A DNA stretch of 64,000 bases from NCBI RefSeq assembly GCF_021390435.2, contig NZ_JAJVCN010000004.1, positions 1,778,501 through 1,842,500 of the forward strand, in the 5' to 3' direction. How positions within the stretch are numbered: the first letter of the stretch is position 1; each line of letters starts with the position of its first letter. Made by a program: the position numbers and the translations under genes. Shown piece after piece: positions 17,437 to 25,828 of the stretch. The notes below the pieces were generated by a model. The model saw only the letters and a program-made list of their open reading frames with translations, was not told the DNA's origin and did not search any database. The stretch is from Kibdelosporangium philippinense (GTDB lineage: Bacteria; Actinomycetota; Actinomycetes; Mycobacteriales; Pseudonocardiaceae).

Positions 17437-18612
17437 ATGATCCACGTCCTCATGTCCACCTCGGCCGCGCACGGTCATGTGCACCCCAACCTGCCGGTGA
17501 TGGCCGAGTTGGTCGCCCGCGGCCACCGCGTCACCTACCCCGTCCCGGACCGTTTCGCCGACGCCGTCGCCGCCACTGGCGCGATCCCGCTGCTGATCCG
17601 TACCGACCTGCCCGACCCGGCGAAGGGCGAGCAGTGGCCGGAAGGCGGAGTCGAGGCGATGCGGTTGTTCTCCAACGAGGCCCGCTCGGCGTATGCGCAG
17701 ATCACCGCCGCGCTGACCGGCGATCTGCCGGACATCGTCTGCTACGACGGCAGTGGTTGGGCCGGTCACGCGCTGTCCAGGGTGCACGGGCTGCCGCGGG
17801 TCGAGCTGGCTCCGCACATGGTCGCCTGGGACACCTTCGAAGAGGACTTCGCCGAGGCGTACGCGTTCTACGACACGCCGGAGGGACTGGCCTGGCAGGC
17901 CGAGATGGACGCCTGGCTTGACGAGGTCGGCGTCGGGCTCGGCAACCGGGAGTTCCTCGGTCAACCGGACCGGTCCGTGGTGCTGATCCCCGAGGCGATG
18001 CAGCCCAACCGCGACCGGGTCGACAGCGGCCGCTACACGTTCGTCGGGCCGGTGATCGGCGACCGCTCCCACCAGGGATCGTTCGCCGATCTCGGGGTGC
18101 GGTCGGACCGGCCGCTGTTGCTGGTCTCGCTCGGGTCGGCCTACAACGACCGGCCGGCGTTCTGGCAGGACTGCATCACCGCCATGCACGGCACCGGCTG
18201 GACGACAGTGCTGGCTGTCGGCCCGTACGCCGACATGACCGAGCTCGGTGACATCCCGGACGACGTCATCGTCCGGGAATGGGTGCCACAACTCGCGGTG
18301 CTCGCGCACGCGTCGGCGTTCGTCACCCACGCCGGGATGGGCGGCTGCTCGGAAGGCCTGTGGCACGGTGTCCCGATGGTGGCCGTACCGCAGGCGGCCG
18401 ATCAGTTCGTCAACGGCCCACGGCTCGCCGAGATCGGTGTCGGGGAGCATCTGCCTGCTGAGGAGGTCACCCCGAAGCGACTGCGTGCGGCAGTGCTGCG
18501 GGTCGCGTCCTCGGAAGACGTCGCGGAGCGGTGTGCCGCAGAGAAGAAGATCGCCAGGGCCGCGGGCGGCGCCTCAGCCGCCGCAGAGGTGATCGAGTCC
18601 TTGGTGGAGTGA
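17437..18612 (+). CDS. MGT-family (macrolide-type) glycosyltransferase
   Basis: The 391-residue protein starts at the ATG at 17437 after CAGGAG. It is a GT1/GT-B fold enzyme: N-terminal acceptor lobe beginning HVLMSTSAAHGHVHPNLPV, then the donor-binding signature THAGMGGCSEGLWHGVPMV and PQAADQ near residues 290-325. This matches OleD/OleI-like enzymes that glucosylate macrolides, flavonoids and other small molecules, often for self-protection. No biosynthetic cluster is adjacent, so a detoxification role is inferred. A strong bidirectional terminator follows. Confidence 0.93.
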   Translation: MIHVLMSTSAAHGHVHPNLPVMAELVARGHRVTYPVPDRFADAVAATGAIPLLIRTDLPDPAKGEQWPEGGVEAMRLFSNEARSAYAQITAALTGDLPDIVCYDGSGWAGHALSRVHGLPRVELAPHMVAWDTFEEDFAEAYAFYDTPEGLAWQAEMDAWLDEVGVGLGNREFLGQPDRSVVLIPEAMQPNRDRVDSGRYTFVGPVIGDRSHQGSFADLGVRSDRPLLLVSLGSAYNDRPAFWQDCITAMHGTGWTTVLAVGPYADMTELGDIPDDVIVREWVPQLAVLAHASAFVTHAGMGGCSEGLWHGVPMVAVPQAADQFVNGPRLAEIGVGEHLPAEEVTPKRLRAAVLRVASSEDVAERCAAEKKIARAAGGASAAAEVIESLVE

Positions 18613-18617
18613 CGAGA

Positions 18618-18664
18618 ACTGCGGGATGACGCCTCACCCGTTCGGTGGGGCGTCATCCCGCAGT
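18618..18664. terminator. Bidirectional stem-loop terminator
   Basis: A 21-base-pair stem with one T.G pair (left arm starts ACTGCGGGATGACG, right arm ends CGTCATCCCGCAGT) closes a 5-base loop CGTTC. It lies between the convergent glycosyltransferase and sigma-factor genes, 5 and 15 bases from their stops. Confidence 0.85.
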
Positions 18665-18679
18665 ACCGGCTCGGTGAGA

Positions 18680-19447
18680 TCAGGCGTCGTTGGACAGGCT
18701 CGCGCGCAGCGTGTCCAGGCTTTTGGCCAGCAACCGGGACACGTGCATCTGGCTGATCCCCAGCCGATCAGCGATCTGCGTCTGCGTGAGATTGCCGAAG
18801 AACCGCAGCGTGATGATCTTCTGCTGCCGCTCGGGCAACCGCTTGATCAGCGGATACAGCGCCTCGCGGGCATCGACCACGCTCAACTCGGGGTCATCGG
18901 CGCCGAGCGTGTCGGCAAGCGAAGCCGAGTCCGGATCGTCGGTGAGCAGGTAGTCCAGCGACAGCGAGTGGTGCGCGTTGGTCGCCTCAAGCCCCTCGAA
19001 CACCTCTTCCCGGCTGATTCCCAAGTGTTCGGCGATCTGGCTTGGCGTCGGAGCCCGGCCGAGCCGTTGGGACAAGTCCGTCACCGCGCTGCCGATGGAC
19101 AGGCGCAACTCCTTGAGCCGACGCGGCACGTGCACCGCCCAGCTCGTGTCACGGATGTGCCGCCTGACCTCGCCCATGATCGTTGGCACGGCGTAGGACA
19201 TGAAATCGGAGCCGTGCTGCGGGTCGAATCGGTCGACCGCGTTGATCAGGCCGATCCTGGCGACTTGGGCGAGGTCTTCGAGCGGTGCGCCCTGGTGGCT
19301 GAACCGGCGTGCGATGTGCTCGGCGACCGGCAGGTGTTCGGTGACGAGTCGTTCCCGCAGCGCAGCGTGTTTCGGGCTGTCCTTCGGCAACGATGCGAAC
19401 TCTTCGAACAGCGGGGCGAGATGGTCGTAGCCGCCGCGCGGGTTCAC
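18680..19447 (-). CDS. SigB/SigF-family RNA polymerase sigma factor
   Basis: The 255-residue protein starts at the GTG at 19447, which overlaps the stop of the anti-sigma gene (GTGA). Region 2 is LVTEHLPVAEHIARRF with GLINAVDRFDPQHGSDFMSYAVPTIMGEVRRH (shown in part: GSDFMSYAVPTIMGE). Region 3 and region 4 follow, the latter with QTQIADRLGISQMHVSRLL. This is the general-stress/sporulation SigF type, controlled by partner switching. Co-transcription and translational coupling with the anti-sigma gene support this. It directs RNA polymerase to stress promoters. Confidence 0.94.
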   Translation of the reverse strand: MNPRGGYDHLAPLFEEFASLPKDSPKHAALRERLVTEHLPVAEHIARRFSHQGAPLEDLAQVARIGLINAVDRFDPQHGSDFMSYAVPTIMGEVRRHIRDTSWAVHVPRRLKELRLSIGSAVTDLSQRLGRAPTPSQIAEHLGISREEVFEGLEATNAHHSLSLDYLLTDDPDSASLADTLGADDPELSVVDAREALYPLIKRLPERQQKIITLRFFGNLTQTQIADRLGISQMHVSRLLAKSLDTLRASLSNDA

Positions 19448-19845
19448 TCGTCGACCAGCCCGTTGCGTTTGGTCAGCTCGATCCACAGGTTTTTGCCGCT
19501 CACGCCTGCTTCGAGCGAGTCGGTCAGTGTGGAAAGCACGTGCCACGAGAAGACGCCGGTGTCCGGCCAGTCGTCGCTGTCCGACGGGACCGTGGCCAGG
19601 ACCTTGATCTCGGTTTTCGGGGTGAACCGGACTGTGAGCACCGAGCCGGTTGTCGCCCTGAGCATCAGCATCGAACAGGCCTCGTCCACGGCCATCTTCA
19701 GATCCGCGATCGAGTCGAGGTCGAAGTCCTTGCGCATCGCGACCGCGGACGTGATCGCCCGCAGCATCTCGAGCTGCGCAGCGTCCGCCGCGACCCTGAC
19801 CTCGATCTCGTCGCCGGACGGATCGGGCTGTTCTGGCTTCGTCAC
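19444..19845 (-). CDS. RsbW-type anti-sigma factor (HATPase)
   Basis: The 133-residue protein starts at a GTG at 19845; a GTG two codons earlier (19851) is possible. It carries the HATPase-like DLKMAVDEACSMLML (N-box region) and a GVSGKNLWIELTK C-terminus seen in actinobacterial RsbW/UshX-like proteins. It should bind and hold the SigF-type sigma factor encoded next, releasing it when an unphosphorylated antagonist is present. No antagonist gene is in the operon. Stop and sigma start overlap by four bases, which favours balanced synthesis. Confidence 0.88.
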   Translation of the reverse strand: MTKPEQPDPSGDEIEVRVAADAAQLEMLRAITSAVAMRKDFDLDSIADLKMAVDEACSMLMLRATTGSVLTVRFTPKTEIKVLATVPSDSDDWPDTGVFSWHVLSTLTDSLEAGVSGKNLWIELTKRNGLVDE

Positions 19846-19860
19846 CCACACAACTGTAGT

Positions 19861-19876
19861 GCTAACGAACGTTTGC
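19861..19876. promoter_or_regulatory. Candidate operator GCTAACGAACGTTTGC
   Basis: A 16-base near-palindrome (core AACGAACGTT with GC at both ends) lies between the divergent anti-sigma and EthR-like genes, 12 bases upstream of the ATG at 19889. Position and symmetry fit autoregulation by the TetR protein, with possible effect on the sigma operon. Confidence 0.45.
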
Positions 19877-19888
19877 AAGAATGTCGGC

Positions 19889-20548
19889 ATGACGGTCCGC
19901 CGCCAGTCCGACCGGGCAGAGTCCGGCGAGGGTGACGAGGCCCGCAAGCCGAGCAAGGGCGACTTGACGTCGCAGGCCATTCTGGACACCGCGGCCCGGC
20001 TGCTGGCCAAGCGGTCGATGCACGAAATCGGCATCGACGAGCTCACCGCGGGCGCGGGCGTGTCCCGGTCGACGTTCTACTTCCACTTCGAGTCCCGCGA
20101 CGCCGTGCTGCTTGAGCTGTCCGAACGGGTGCTGCGCGAGATCTACCACTCCGGCATCGTCTGGTTCCGGCGTAGCGATGAGACGCCTAGCGACGCCGTA
20201 CGCCGCGCGCTGACCGCGACCGTGGCGCTGTGGCGCAAGCACGGTCCGGTGCTGCGTGCGTCGGTGCGCGGCCGTGAGTCAGATCCGCGCCTGGCGCAAC
20301 TGTGGGTCGAGGTGGCGCGGCGGTTCATGCGGTCGACCGCCGTGCAGATCGAGAGCGAACGACGAGCAGGGCTCGCACTGCCGGGCCCGCCGTCGGCCAA
20401 GACCATCGCGAGGGCGCTCGTGCTGATGAACGAGCACGTCTGTTACCACCAGTCGATGGCCAAGAAGTCGGCCAAGTGGGACGCGGACATCGTCGACACG
20501 CTGACCACGATCTGGTTGCGCACGATCTACGGGACCGAGTCCGAATAG
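19889..20548 (+). CDS. EthR-like TetR-family regulator
   Basis: The 219-residue protein starts at the ATG at 19889. It aligns by eye with mycobacterial EthR: helix-turn-helix GIDELTAGAGVSRSTFYFHF (about residues 49-68), an effector domain with VLRASVRGRESDP, and the terminal LTTIWLRTIYG. EthR represses a Baeyer-Villiger monooxygenase gene, but none lies next to this copy. It is divergent from the anti-sigma/sigma operon, which may be its regulatory partner here. A repeat-family palindrome follows 22 bases after the stop. Confidence 0.9.
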   Translation: MTVRRQSDRAESGEGDEARKPSKGDLTSQAILDTAARLLAKRSMHEIGIDELTAGAGVSRSTFYFHFESRDAVLLELSERVLREIYHSGIVWFRRSDETPSDAVRRALTATVALWRKHGPVLRASVRGRESDPRLAQLWVEVARRFMRSTAVQIESERRAGLALPGPPSAKTIARALVLMNEHVCYHQSMAKKSAKWDADIVDTLTTIWLRTIYGTESE

Positions 20549-20570
20549 CGAACAAAACCCCAGGTCAGCC

Positions 20571-20616
20571 CTCGTGAGTGGTTACGCCGGTTCTAACCGG
20601 CATAACCACTCACGAG
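20571..20616. repeat. Intergenic palindrome copy 2 (CTCGTGAGTGGTTA family)
   Basis: Arms CTCGTGAGTGGTTA (20571-20584) and its exact complement (20603-20616) enclose a nested GCCGGTTCTAACCGGC stem. It lies between convergent genes, 22 bases after the tetR stop and 6 bases from the kinase stop. It probably terminates both transcripts. Confidence 0.92.
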
Positions 20617-20622
20617 GGGGTT

Positions 20623-22107
20623 TCAGCGGGCCATGATCGGTTCGGTCAGCTTCGAGCCGTCCGCTTTGCCGACAAAGCAGTAGGTCAGCCGGTTCGACAT
20701 TCGATAACCGTCGCTCGTCTTGACCTTCCACGCCTCGGTGTTGGGCACGATCACCCAGAACTTCAGCGTCTCCTCCTTGTTCGGCACGGGCACGGCCTCG
20801 GACAGGAAGATCCGCGTGCACAACTGGGTCGTTTCTTCGACGAGCTGCTCGAACGGCGGATACGGGACTTCCTTCTCCAGGTCGCGGTTGGCCCAGTCCT
20901 GTTCGAGAACTTCCACGTCATGCGGGCCGTAGCAGCCGACGTCGGTGTCGAAGTCGGGGTCTTTCGCGCCTTTCTTCGGCACCCAGTCGTTGTGGCACTC
21001 GCCGGAGATCATCGCGCCGGACAGGTCGGGGATGTCGCCGCCGGGCCCGTGCGTCATCACCGGCATCATGGCTTTGGATGTCACCTTCGCCGCGGTCGTC
21101 GGCGTCGGCATGGTGAACGAGAACGTGGGCCGTGGCAAGGATTCCGGGTCGGCCTTCGAGTTCAGCGACATGACCACGGCGGCCGCGAACGCGGCGACAA
21201 GGACAACCGAGATCGACGCCGCGTACAGCGGTTTCCGGTTCTTCTTCGGCTTGCCGACGGGCGCGAGCCGGTTTGTCGGCGGATCGACGGGCTCCGCGCT
21301 GAGCGCCTCTTCGATCAAGCTGTGGGCGCGGTGCGTACCAAGGCGGCGCTCAGGATCACGCTCGAGCAGGCCCATGATCAGCTGCGCCATCGGCCCGTGA
21401 GCCAGGCGCGGCTGCGGGTACTCGGTCATCACCGCGAGCATGGTCGCCGAGGTGTTGGCACGTTGGTACGCCGAATACCCCTCCACTGCGAAGAACAGCG
21501 TGGCACCGAGTGCCCACAGATCCCACCCGGCCGTCACCTGGCCGCCTTCGAGCCGTTCCGGCGACATGTACGCGGGGGAGCCGATCAGCATGCCGGTCGT
21601 GGTCAGCCGTGGGTCCTCAAAGGACTGAGCGATGCCGAAGTCGGTGAGTTTGGCCGAATCCTTCGCGGGTACCATCACGTTGCCCGGCTTGACATCCCGG
21701 TGCACGATCCCAGCGTCGTGGGCGGCTTCCAACGCGGACAGCAGCTGCGCGGCCAGCCGTGCTGCCTTGGCGACCGGCATCGGCCCTTCGGCCTCGACCA
21801 GCTCGGTCAGGGTCGGCGCTTGGACGTACTCCATCACGATGAACGTGTCATCGTTTTCCCTGATCAGGTCGTACACCCGGACGATGGCCGGATTCGCGAG
21901 CCTGCCCGCGATCCGTGCCTCACGCAGCACACGCTCCTGGTAAGGCCCACGTTCGCTTTCCGGGACGATCAGTTCCTTGACAGCGACCGGCCGCCCGAGG
22001 ACGGTGTCTTCCGCCAGCCAGACCACGCCCATCCCGCCACGACCCAGTTCGCGGACAAGCGTGTACCGCTGATTGCCGATCTGCCGCATGACGGCGCAGT
22101 GTTCCAT
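20623..22107 (-). CDS. Membrane Ser/Thr protein kinase with septum-formation-like extracellular domain
   Basis: The 494-residue Hanks-type kinase has GRGGMGVVW (22-30), the catalytic Lys in VAVKE (K44), HRDVKPGN (136-143) and DFG (156-158). A juxtamembrane region, one transmembrane helix (about 294-315) and a Pro/Thr-rich linker follow. The outer domain has paired cysteines (SGECHNDW, VGCYGPHDVEV), resembling the septum-formation domain attached to several actinobacterial kinases. The kinase should sense an extracytoplasmic signal and phosphorylate cytoplasmic targets. The ATG at 22089 is an alternative start. A repeat palindrome lies directly after the stop. Confidence 0.93.
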   Translation of the reverse strand: MEHCAVMRQIGNQRYTLVRELGRGGMGVVWLAEDTVLGRPVAVKELIVPESERGPYQERVLREARIAGRLANPAIVRVYDLIRENDDTFIVMEYVQAPTLTELVEAEGPMPVAKAARLAAQLLSALEAAHDAGIVHRDVKPGNVMVPAKDSAKLTDFGIAQSFEDPRLTTTGMLIGSPAYMSPERLEGGQVTAGWDLWALGATLFFAVEGYSAYQRANTSATMLAVMTEYPQPRLAHGPMAQLIMGLLERDPERRLGTHRAHSLIEEALSAEPVDPPTNRLAPVGKPKKNRKPLYAASISVVLVAAFAAAVVMSLNSKADPESLPRPTFSFTMPTPTTAAKVTSKAMMPVMTHGPGGDIPDLSGAMISGECHNDWVPKKGAKDPDFDTDVGCYGPHDVEVLEQDWANRDLEKEVPYPPFEQLVEETTQLCTRIFLSEAVPVPNKEETLKFWVIVPNTEAWKVKTSDGYRMSNRLTYCFVGKADGSKLTEPIMAR

Positions 22108-22155
22108 CGGGACTGGCCGCCCGGACTGTCCTTTCGGGCAGTCAGATGGTCACCG

Positions 22156-22614
22156 TTACTGATTGACTCGTTCGTCCCAGGTTGCAGGCTTGGCCAGGGT
22201 TTCAAGCAATTCGTTGAGGCGCCCCGCGTTGCGCAGCACGGCGACGGTGTTGTGGTAGTCGCGTGACGTGGTGATCTTGCCGTCCACGACGTTGGTGATG
22301 ATCGCGTTGTAGATGCTGTACGCCTCGCCCGTTGCCAGGGAAAAGCCCCGGTACTCCCATTCCGCGACGACCTCGGTCGGGCCGGTTTCGTGGATGATCA
22401 GGTCGTGTACTTCCACGTTGACCAGGTTCGCCTGGTCCATCTGCGTGGTCGTCGAGCGCCTGATGCCCTCCGAGCCCTCAAGCCGGTTCGGGCTCGGCAG
22501 GAAGAAGCGGACCTCGGTGACCGAGTCCTCTGCGTACAGATCGGGGATACGGGAGAAGTCCGTGGTGGCGAACTCGTGGATGAGCTTGGTGACGACCTCG
22601 GCTGGTGTTGCCAT
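22156..22614 (-). CDS. NTF2-like (SnoaL-type) protein
   Basis: The 152-residue protein starts at the ATG at 22614 (MATPAEVVTKLIHEF), one base after the stop of its upstream paralogue. Both share the layout LYAEDSV..., SEGIRR, VVAEWEYRG and GKITTSRDYH. That is the alpha-beta NTF2-like barrel with an Asp/His pair that in some members is catalytic. It may be an isomerase or cyclase, a hydrolase, or a ligand-binding protein. Substrate unknown. Tandem duplication with the next gene is clear. Confidence 0.82.
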   Translation of the reverse strand: MATPAEVVTKLIHEFATTDFSRIPDLYAEDSVTEVRFFLPSPNRLEGSEGIRRSTTTQMDQANLVNVEVHDLIIHETGPTEVVAEWEYRGFSLATGEAYSIYNAIITNVVDGKITTSRDYHNTVAVLRNAGRLNELLETLAKPATWDERVNQ

Positions 22615-22615
22615 C

Positions 22616-23056
22616 TCAGTTCCCCTCCGCCAGCTGCGCGAGCAGCGTGTCCAAGTCACCGGAGATCCAGGCGCGCACGACGTGGTCGTGGTAGTCGCGT
22701 GAGGACACGATCTTCCCGTCACGGACCCTGGTGACGATGAGATTGCCGGTCTCGAACGGTTTGCCGGTGGCGGGACTGACGCCTGCGTAGTCCCATTCCG
22801 CGATGACCACTTCGGGGTCGGCGGTCGTGCGGATCGTCAGATTTTGGACGTGGATGTCCTCGTACATCGTCGTTCTGCTGGCGTTCGCCATTTTGCGGAT
22901 CCCCGCGCCGCCGACCATGATCGGCGCATTCGGTTGCGCGAGCGGCAGAACGAGGACCGCGTCGTCGGAGTAAAGGTCGGCTGCCTTGTCGAACTGCTTG
23001 GCAGCGAAGAACTCGATCAACTGACTGACCACTTGGGACGGTGTCGTGTCTGACAC
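22616..23056 (-). CDS. NTF2-like (SnoaL-type) protein, tandem paralogue
   Basis: The 146-residue NTF2-like protein (MSDTTPSQVVSQLIEFF) is homologous along its length to the gene immediately downstream. Compare VVIAEWDYAGVSPATGKPF with VVAEWEYRGFSLATGEAY, and DGKIVSSRDYHDHV with DGKITTSRDYHNTV. The two genes form an operon with one base between them. Such pairs may form heterodimers. No enzymatic neighbour tells the substrate. Palindromic sites upstream (23082-23107) suggest regulation. Confidence 0.83.
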   Translation of the reverse strand: MSDTTPSQVVSQLIEFFAAKQFDKAADLYSDDAVLVLPLAQPNAPIMVGGAGIRKMANASRTTMYEDIHVQNLTIRTTADPEVVIAEWDYAGVSPATGKPFETGNLIVTRVRDGKIVSSRDYHDHVVRAWISGDLDTLLAQLAEGN

Positions 23057-23081
23057 GGATGACCTCCATCATTGACCCGTC

Positions 23082-23107
23082 ATCAGTGATAGTCAGTATT
23101 AGTGACT
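23082..23107. promoter_or_regulatory. Candidate operator upstream of NTF2-like pair
   Basis: ATCAGTGAT (23082-23090) is a 9-base palindrome. AGTCA (23091-23095) and TGACT (23103-23107) form inverted half-sites 7 bases apart directly beside it. They lie 25 bases upstream of the start at 23056 on the minus strand, where an operator would block the promoter. The cognate regulator is unknown. Confidence 0.35.
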
Positions 23108-23170
23108 TTCTCAAGTGAACGGCACGAACGTGCCAGCCGGTCGCAATTAAGCGAAACTAGGAACCGCAAT

Positions 23171-24397
23171 TCAGCGAAACCACGAACCGCCCGCATTGAC
23201 CTGGTGATACCCCAATGCTCGGTATGTCGCGTCCACCAAGGACTGCCCGCGTGCGTTGATTCCGATACTTGCACCCTGCTGGTTCATCGCGTATCCGAAC
23301 GAGACCTTGGCCAGCGGATCGGCGAAGCCGAGCGCGCCGCCCATTCCACTGTGGCCGAACGCGTCCTCGGCGAGGAGAATGCTTTCCTGGTCGTTGGGTG
23401 CCAGATGCCGGTTGTCGCTGGACTTGAGGAACCCGCTGGCGAACCTGCTCGGCACAAGCACAGCGGCGTCGACCGAACAAGCCGAAGTCACCTGACCCAT
23501 CACCGCGACCTGATTTGGACGTACCAATCGGACATCCCCGAACGTCCCGCCTAGAGCAAGCGGCCGATACATGCCCGCGAGGCCGCGAGCATTGGTGACG
23601 GCACCCACCGAACCGATGGTCGACGCGTGCGCGCGCCGTGAATTGAACTCGCCCGACACCATGTAGCCGCCGGTGTTGAGCAGCATCAGGCCAGGAGTGG
23701 ACTTCGGATCGCCCGTCGCGATCATGTACACGCTGGGAACAAGGGTTCCCGGCTTCGTCAGATCCGGCGGGATGGTTGGCGCGACGCGGGTTTCTTGCTC
23801 TTCCGGCAGGCTCAGCCAAAAGTCGAGCTCGAGCGGCCCGGCGATCTCGGTGTCGAAGAACTCGGCCAGCGGCTGCCCAGACACCCGCCGTACGACCTCG
23901 CCGACCAAGAACCCGAAGGTCAGGCCGTGATACCCGTGCGTGGTGCCTGGTGTCCACAACGGCTTGGCGGCGGCAAGGGCGCTGGTCATCAGCTCCCAGT
24001 CGTAGAACGCACCCTCCGGCAGCTGCTCGGCCAGCCCAGCCAATCCGGCCTGGTGGTCGAGCAGGTGCTGGACGAGCACGCCTTCCTTGCCGTTCTGGGC
24101 GAACTCCGGCCAGTACTTGGCCACCGGCGCCTTCAGATCGAGCGCGCCCCGGTCATCGAGGATGTGGGCGCAGAGCGCGGTGGCGCCTTTGGTGCACGAC
24201 CAGACGTCGACCAGGGTTTCCTCGGTCCACTCGGCGCCTGTGGCCGGATCAGCCGTGCCGCCCCAGAGGTCGACGACCGTCTTGCCGTCGACCGTGACGG
24301 TGACCGATGCCCCGATCTCGCCGCGCTCGGCGAAGTTCCGCTCGAACTCGGCCAGCACCTCGACGAACTCCGGATCGTGCGTGCCGTGGATCGACAT
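23171..24397 (-). CDS. Serine hydrolase of the class C beta-lactamase/esterase family
   Basis: The 408-residue protein has the nucleophile motif S-x-x-K in VWSCTKGATAL (about residues 66-76), a Tyr motif HGYHGLTFGFLVG, and HSGMGG near the C-terminus in place of the KTG box. This pattern is the EstB-like branch of beta-lactamase-fold proteins: esterases, peptidases or transesterases rather than true antibiotic-resistance enzymes. No signal peptide is visible, so the protein is probably cytosolic. It is 114 bases downstream of the NTF2 pair's start on the same strand, without clear coupling. Confidence 0.9.
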   Translation of the reverse strand: MSIHGTHDPEFVEVLAEFERNFAERGEIGASVTVTVDGKTVVDLWGGTADPATGAEWTEETLVDVWSCTKGATALCAHILDDRGALDLKAPVAKYWPEFAQNGKEGVLVQHLLDHQAGLAGLAEQLPEGAFYDWELMTSALAAAKPLWTPGTTHGYHGLTFGFLVGEVVRRVSGQPLAEFFDTEIAGPLELDFWLSLPEEQETRVAPTIPPDLTKPGTLVPSVYMIATGDPKSTPGLMLLNTGGYMVSGEFNSRRAHASTIGSVGAVTNARGLAGMYRPLALGGTFGDVRLVRPNQVAVMGQVTSACSVDAAVLVPSRFASGFLKSSDNRHLAPNDQESILLAEDAFGHSGMGGALGFADPLAKVSFGYAMNQQGASIGINARGQSLVDATYRALGYHQVNAGGSWFR

Positions 24398-24464
24398 CAG
24401 ACCACTCCTTCGCGACCGGGCTGCCTCATCCCATCATTCGGTCATCTCCGGCGCCAGGCGTGGT

Positions 24465-24920
24465 TCAGGCGACCTGATACTGGCTGGTGATCGCGACGCG
24501 GTTGAAGGCGTTCATCACAACGGCCAGCCAGGCGACCGCCGAGATCTGGTCGTCGGTGAGTACGGCCGCGGCGGCGTTGTAGTCCTCGTCGCTGACGTGT
24601 CCGTCCGACACGCGCGCCATCGCCTCGGTCAGGCGGAGGGCGGCGCGTTCCATCTCAGAGAAGTACTCGGTCTCTTCCCACGCGGGCAGCACGGCGAGCC
24701 GGTCCGGGTTCTCGCCAAGCTTGAGGGCGTCGCGTGTGTGCATGCGCAGGCAGAACGCGCAGCCGTTGATCTGGGAGGAGCGTAGCTTCAACAGTTCGAG
24801 CAGGAGTGGGTCGAGGCCTGCCGCGGCTGCGGTGTTCAGGACCTCGGTCGACAGGGCGACAAGGGTTTTGTAGGCGGCCGGGTGCTGCTTGTCGATACGG
24901 ACGCGCTGCGTGTTCGTCAC
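24465..24920 (-). CDS. AhpD/carboxymuconolactone decarboxylase-family protein
   Basis: The 151-residue protein starts at the GTG at 24920, overlapping the sigma-factor stop by four bases (GTGA). The family redox motif CAFCLRMH (about residues 58-65) matches AhpD-type CxxC...H proteins with peroxidase or disulfide reductase activity. Carboxymuconolactone-decarboxylase-family proteins are known as standard partners of ECF41 sigma factors, and this gene sits in exactly that position. It is probably the stress-response output of the operon. Confidence 0.92.
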   Translation of the reverse strand: MTNTQRVRIDKQHPAAYKTLVALSTEVLNTAAAAGLDPLLLELLKLRSSQINGCAFCLRMHTRDALKLGENPDRLAVLPAWEETEYFSEMERAALRLTEAMARVSDGHVSDEDYNAAAAVLTDDQISAVAWLAVVMNAFNRVAITSQYQVA

Positions 24921-25813
24921 AGTTCCTTCGATTCGTTCCTGGCCAGCATCGTGATGGCCGGTGGGTGCTTGTCCGGATTGATCACCCTGCGATACGCGAT
25001 GATCAGGCCGTCGGTGATTTGGACCGTGTCGATGGAGAAGACGCCCTGCCGGTGAAACACCAGGGCGAGTTCGCCGCCGACCTCGGCGAACTCGATCCGG
25101 TCGGCAAGCCACTGGCGACCAACCCGGACCATCACCTCGGCGACGCGCTCGCCACCGCGAATGATCTTGCGGGCGGCCGCGGCCCTGCCACCGCCATCGG
25201 TGACGTAGACCGCGTCCGGGTGCAGGAGCCGGACCAGGCCTGCCAAGTCACCGGATATGTAGGCGGCACGGAAGATCGTCAGCAGCCGTTCGCGCTCCGC
25301 CTTCGGGGGCGGCGAGGTGTACTGCTTCGCTTTGGCCACCCGCCGTCGAGCCCGCGAGGCGAGCTGCCGGGCGCCGGGCACGGAGGCGTCCAGCACCTCG
25401 GCGATCCGGCCGAAGTCGATCCCGAAGACATCGTGCAGGACGAAGGCCACCCGCTCCGGTGGGCTCAGCTCCTCCATGATCAGCAGCATCGCCGTGCTCA
25501 CGGACTCGTCGACGAGCACCGGCTCCGAGGCATCCGGCCCCGTCAACAGCGGTTCCGGCAGCCACGGCCCGATGTAGGCCTCGCGGCGTACCCGAGCGCT
25601 CTTGAGGATGTCGTACGAGCGACGCGCGGCGACCGTGACCAACCAAGCCCGCAGGTCGTCGACCTCGTGCAGATTCGCTTGTGCCGCCCGCAGCCACACG
25701 TCCTGTGCCACGTCCTCGGCATCGGCCACACTCCCGAGCAGCCGGTAGGCCACACCGAACACCGCAGGCCGGTGTGTCTCCCACTCGGTACCGAGTGTGT
25801 CGTGCCGCTCCAT
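24917..25813 (-). CDS. ECF41-family sigma factor (SigJ-like) with C-terminal NTF2-like domain
   Basis: The 298-residue ECF sigma factor has region 2 with AEDVAQDVWLRA, region 4 with ELSPPERVAFVLHDVF and RIAEVL, and a fused SnoaL-like extension after residue 170. The group-defining ECF41 motifs are present: WLPEP (84-88), DGGG (206-209) and NPDK (279-282). In this group the extension replaces a separate anti-sigma factor and tunes activity. It sits between a cupin lipoprotein gene (15 bases upstream) and an AhpD-like gene (4-base overlap). A matching promoter is upstream of the operon at 26341-26367. Confidence 0.95.
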   Translation of the reverse strand: MERHDTLGTEWETHRPAVFGVAYRLLGSVADAEDVAQDVWLRAAQANLHEVDDLRAWLVTVAARRSYDILKSARVRREAYIGPWLPEPLLTGPDASEPVLVDESVSTAMLLIMEELSPPERVAFVLHDVFGIDFGRIAEVLDASVPGARQLASRARRRVAKAKQYTSPPPKAERERLLTIFRAAYISGDLAGLVRLLHPDAVYVTDGGGRAAAARKIIRGGERVAEVMVRVGRQWLADRIEFAEVGGELALVFHRQGVFSIDTVQITDGLIIAYRRVINPDKHPPAITMLARNESKEL

Positions 25814-25828
25814 GCAGATTTGTCCTCC

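Noticed and set aside
16298..18680. LigD partner for Ku
   Set aside because: Neighbouring genes are a TetR regulator and a glycosyltransferase; no ligase motifs are present in the window.
18626..19888. Upstream part of a 640-codon plus-strand frame ending in the EthR-like gene
   Set aside because: It is antisense to the sigma and anti-sigma genes. Only the part from 19889 is TetR-like.
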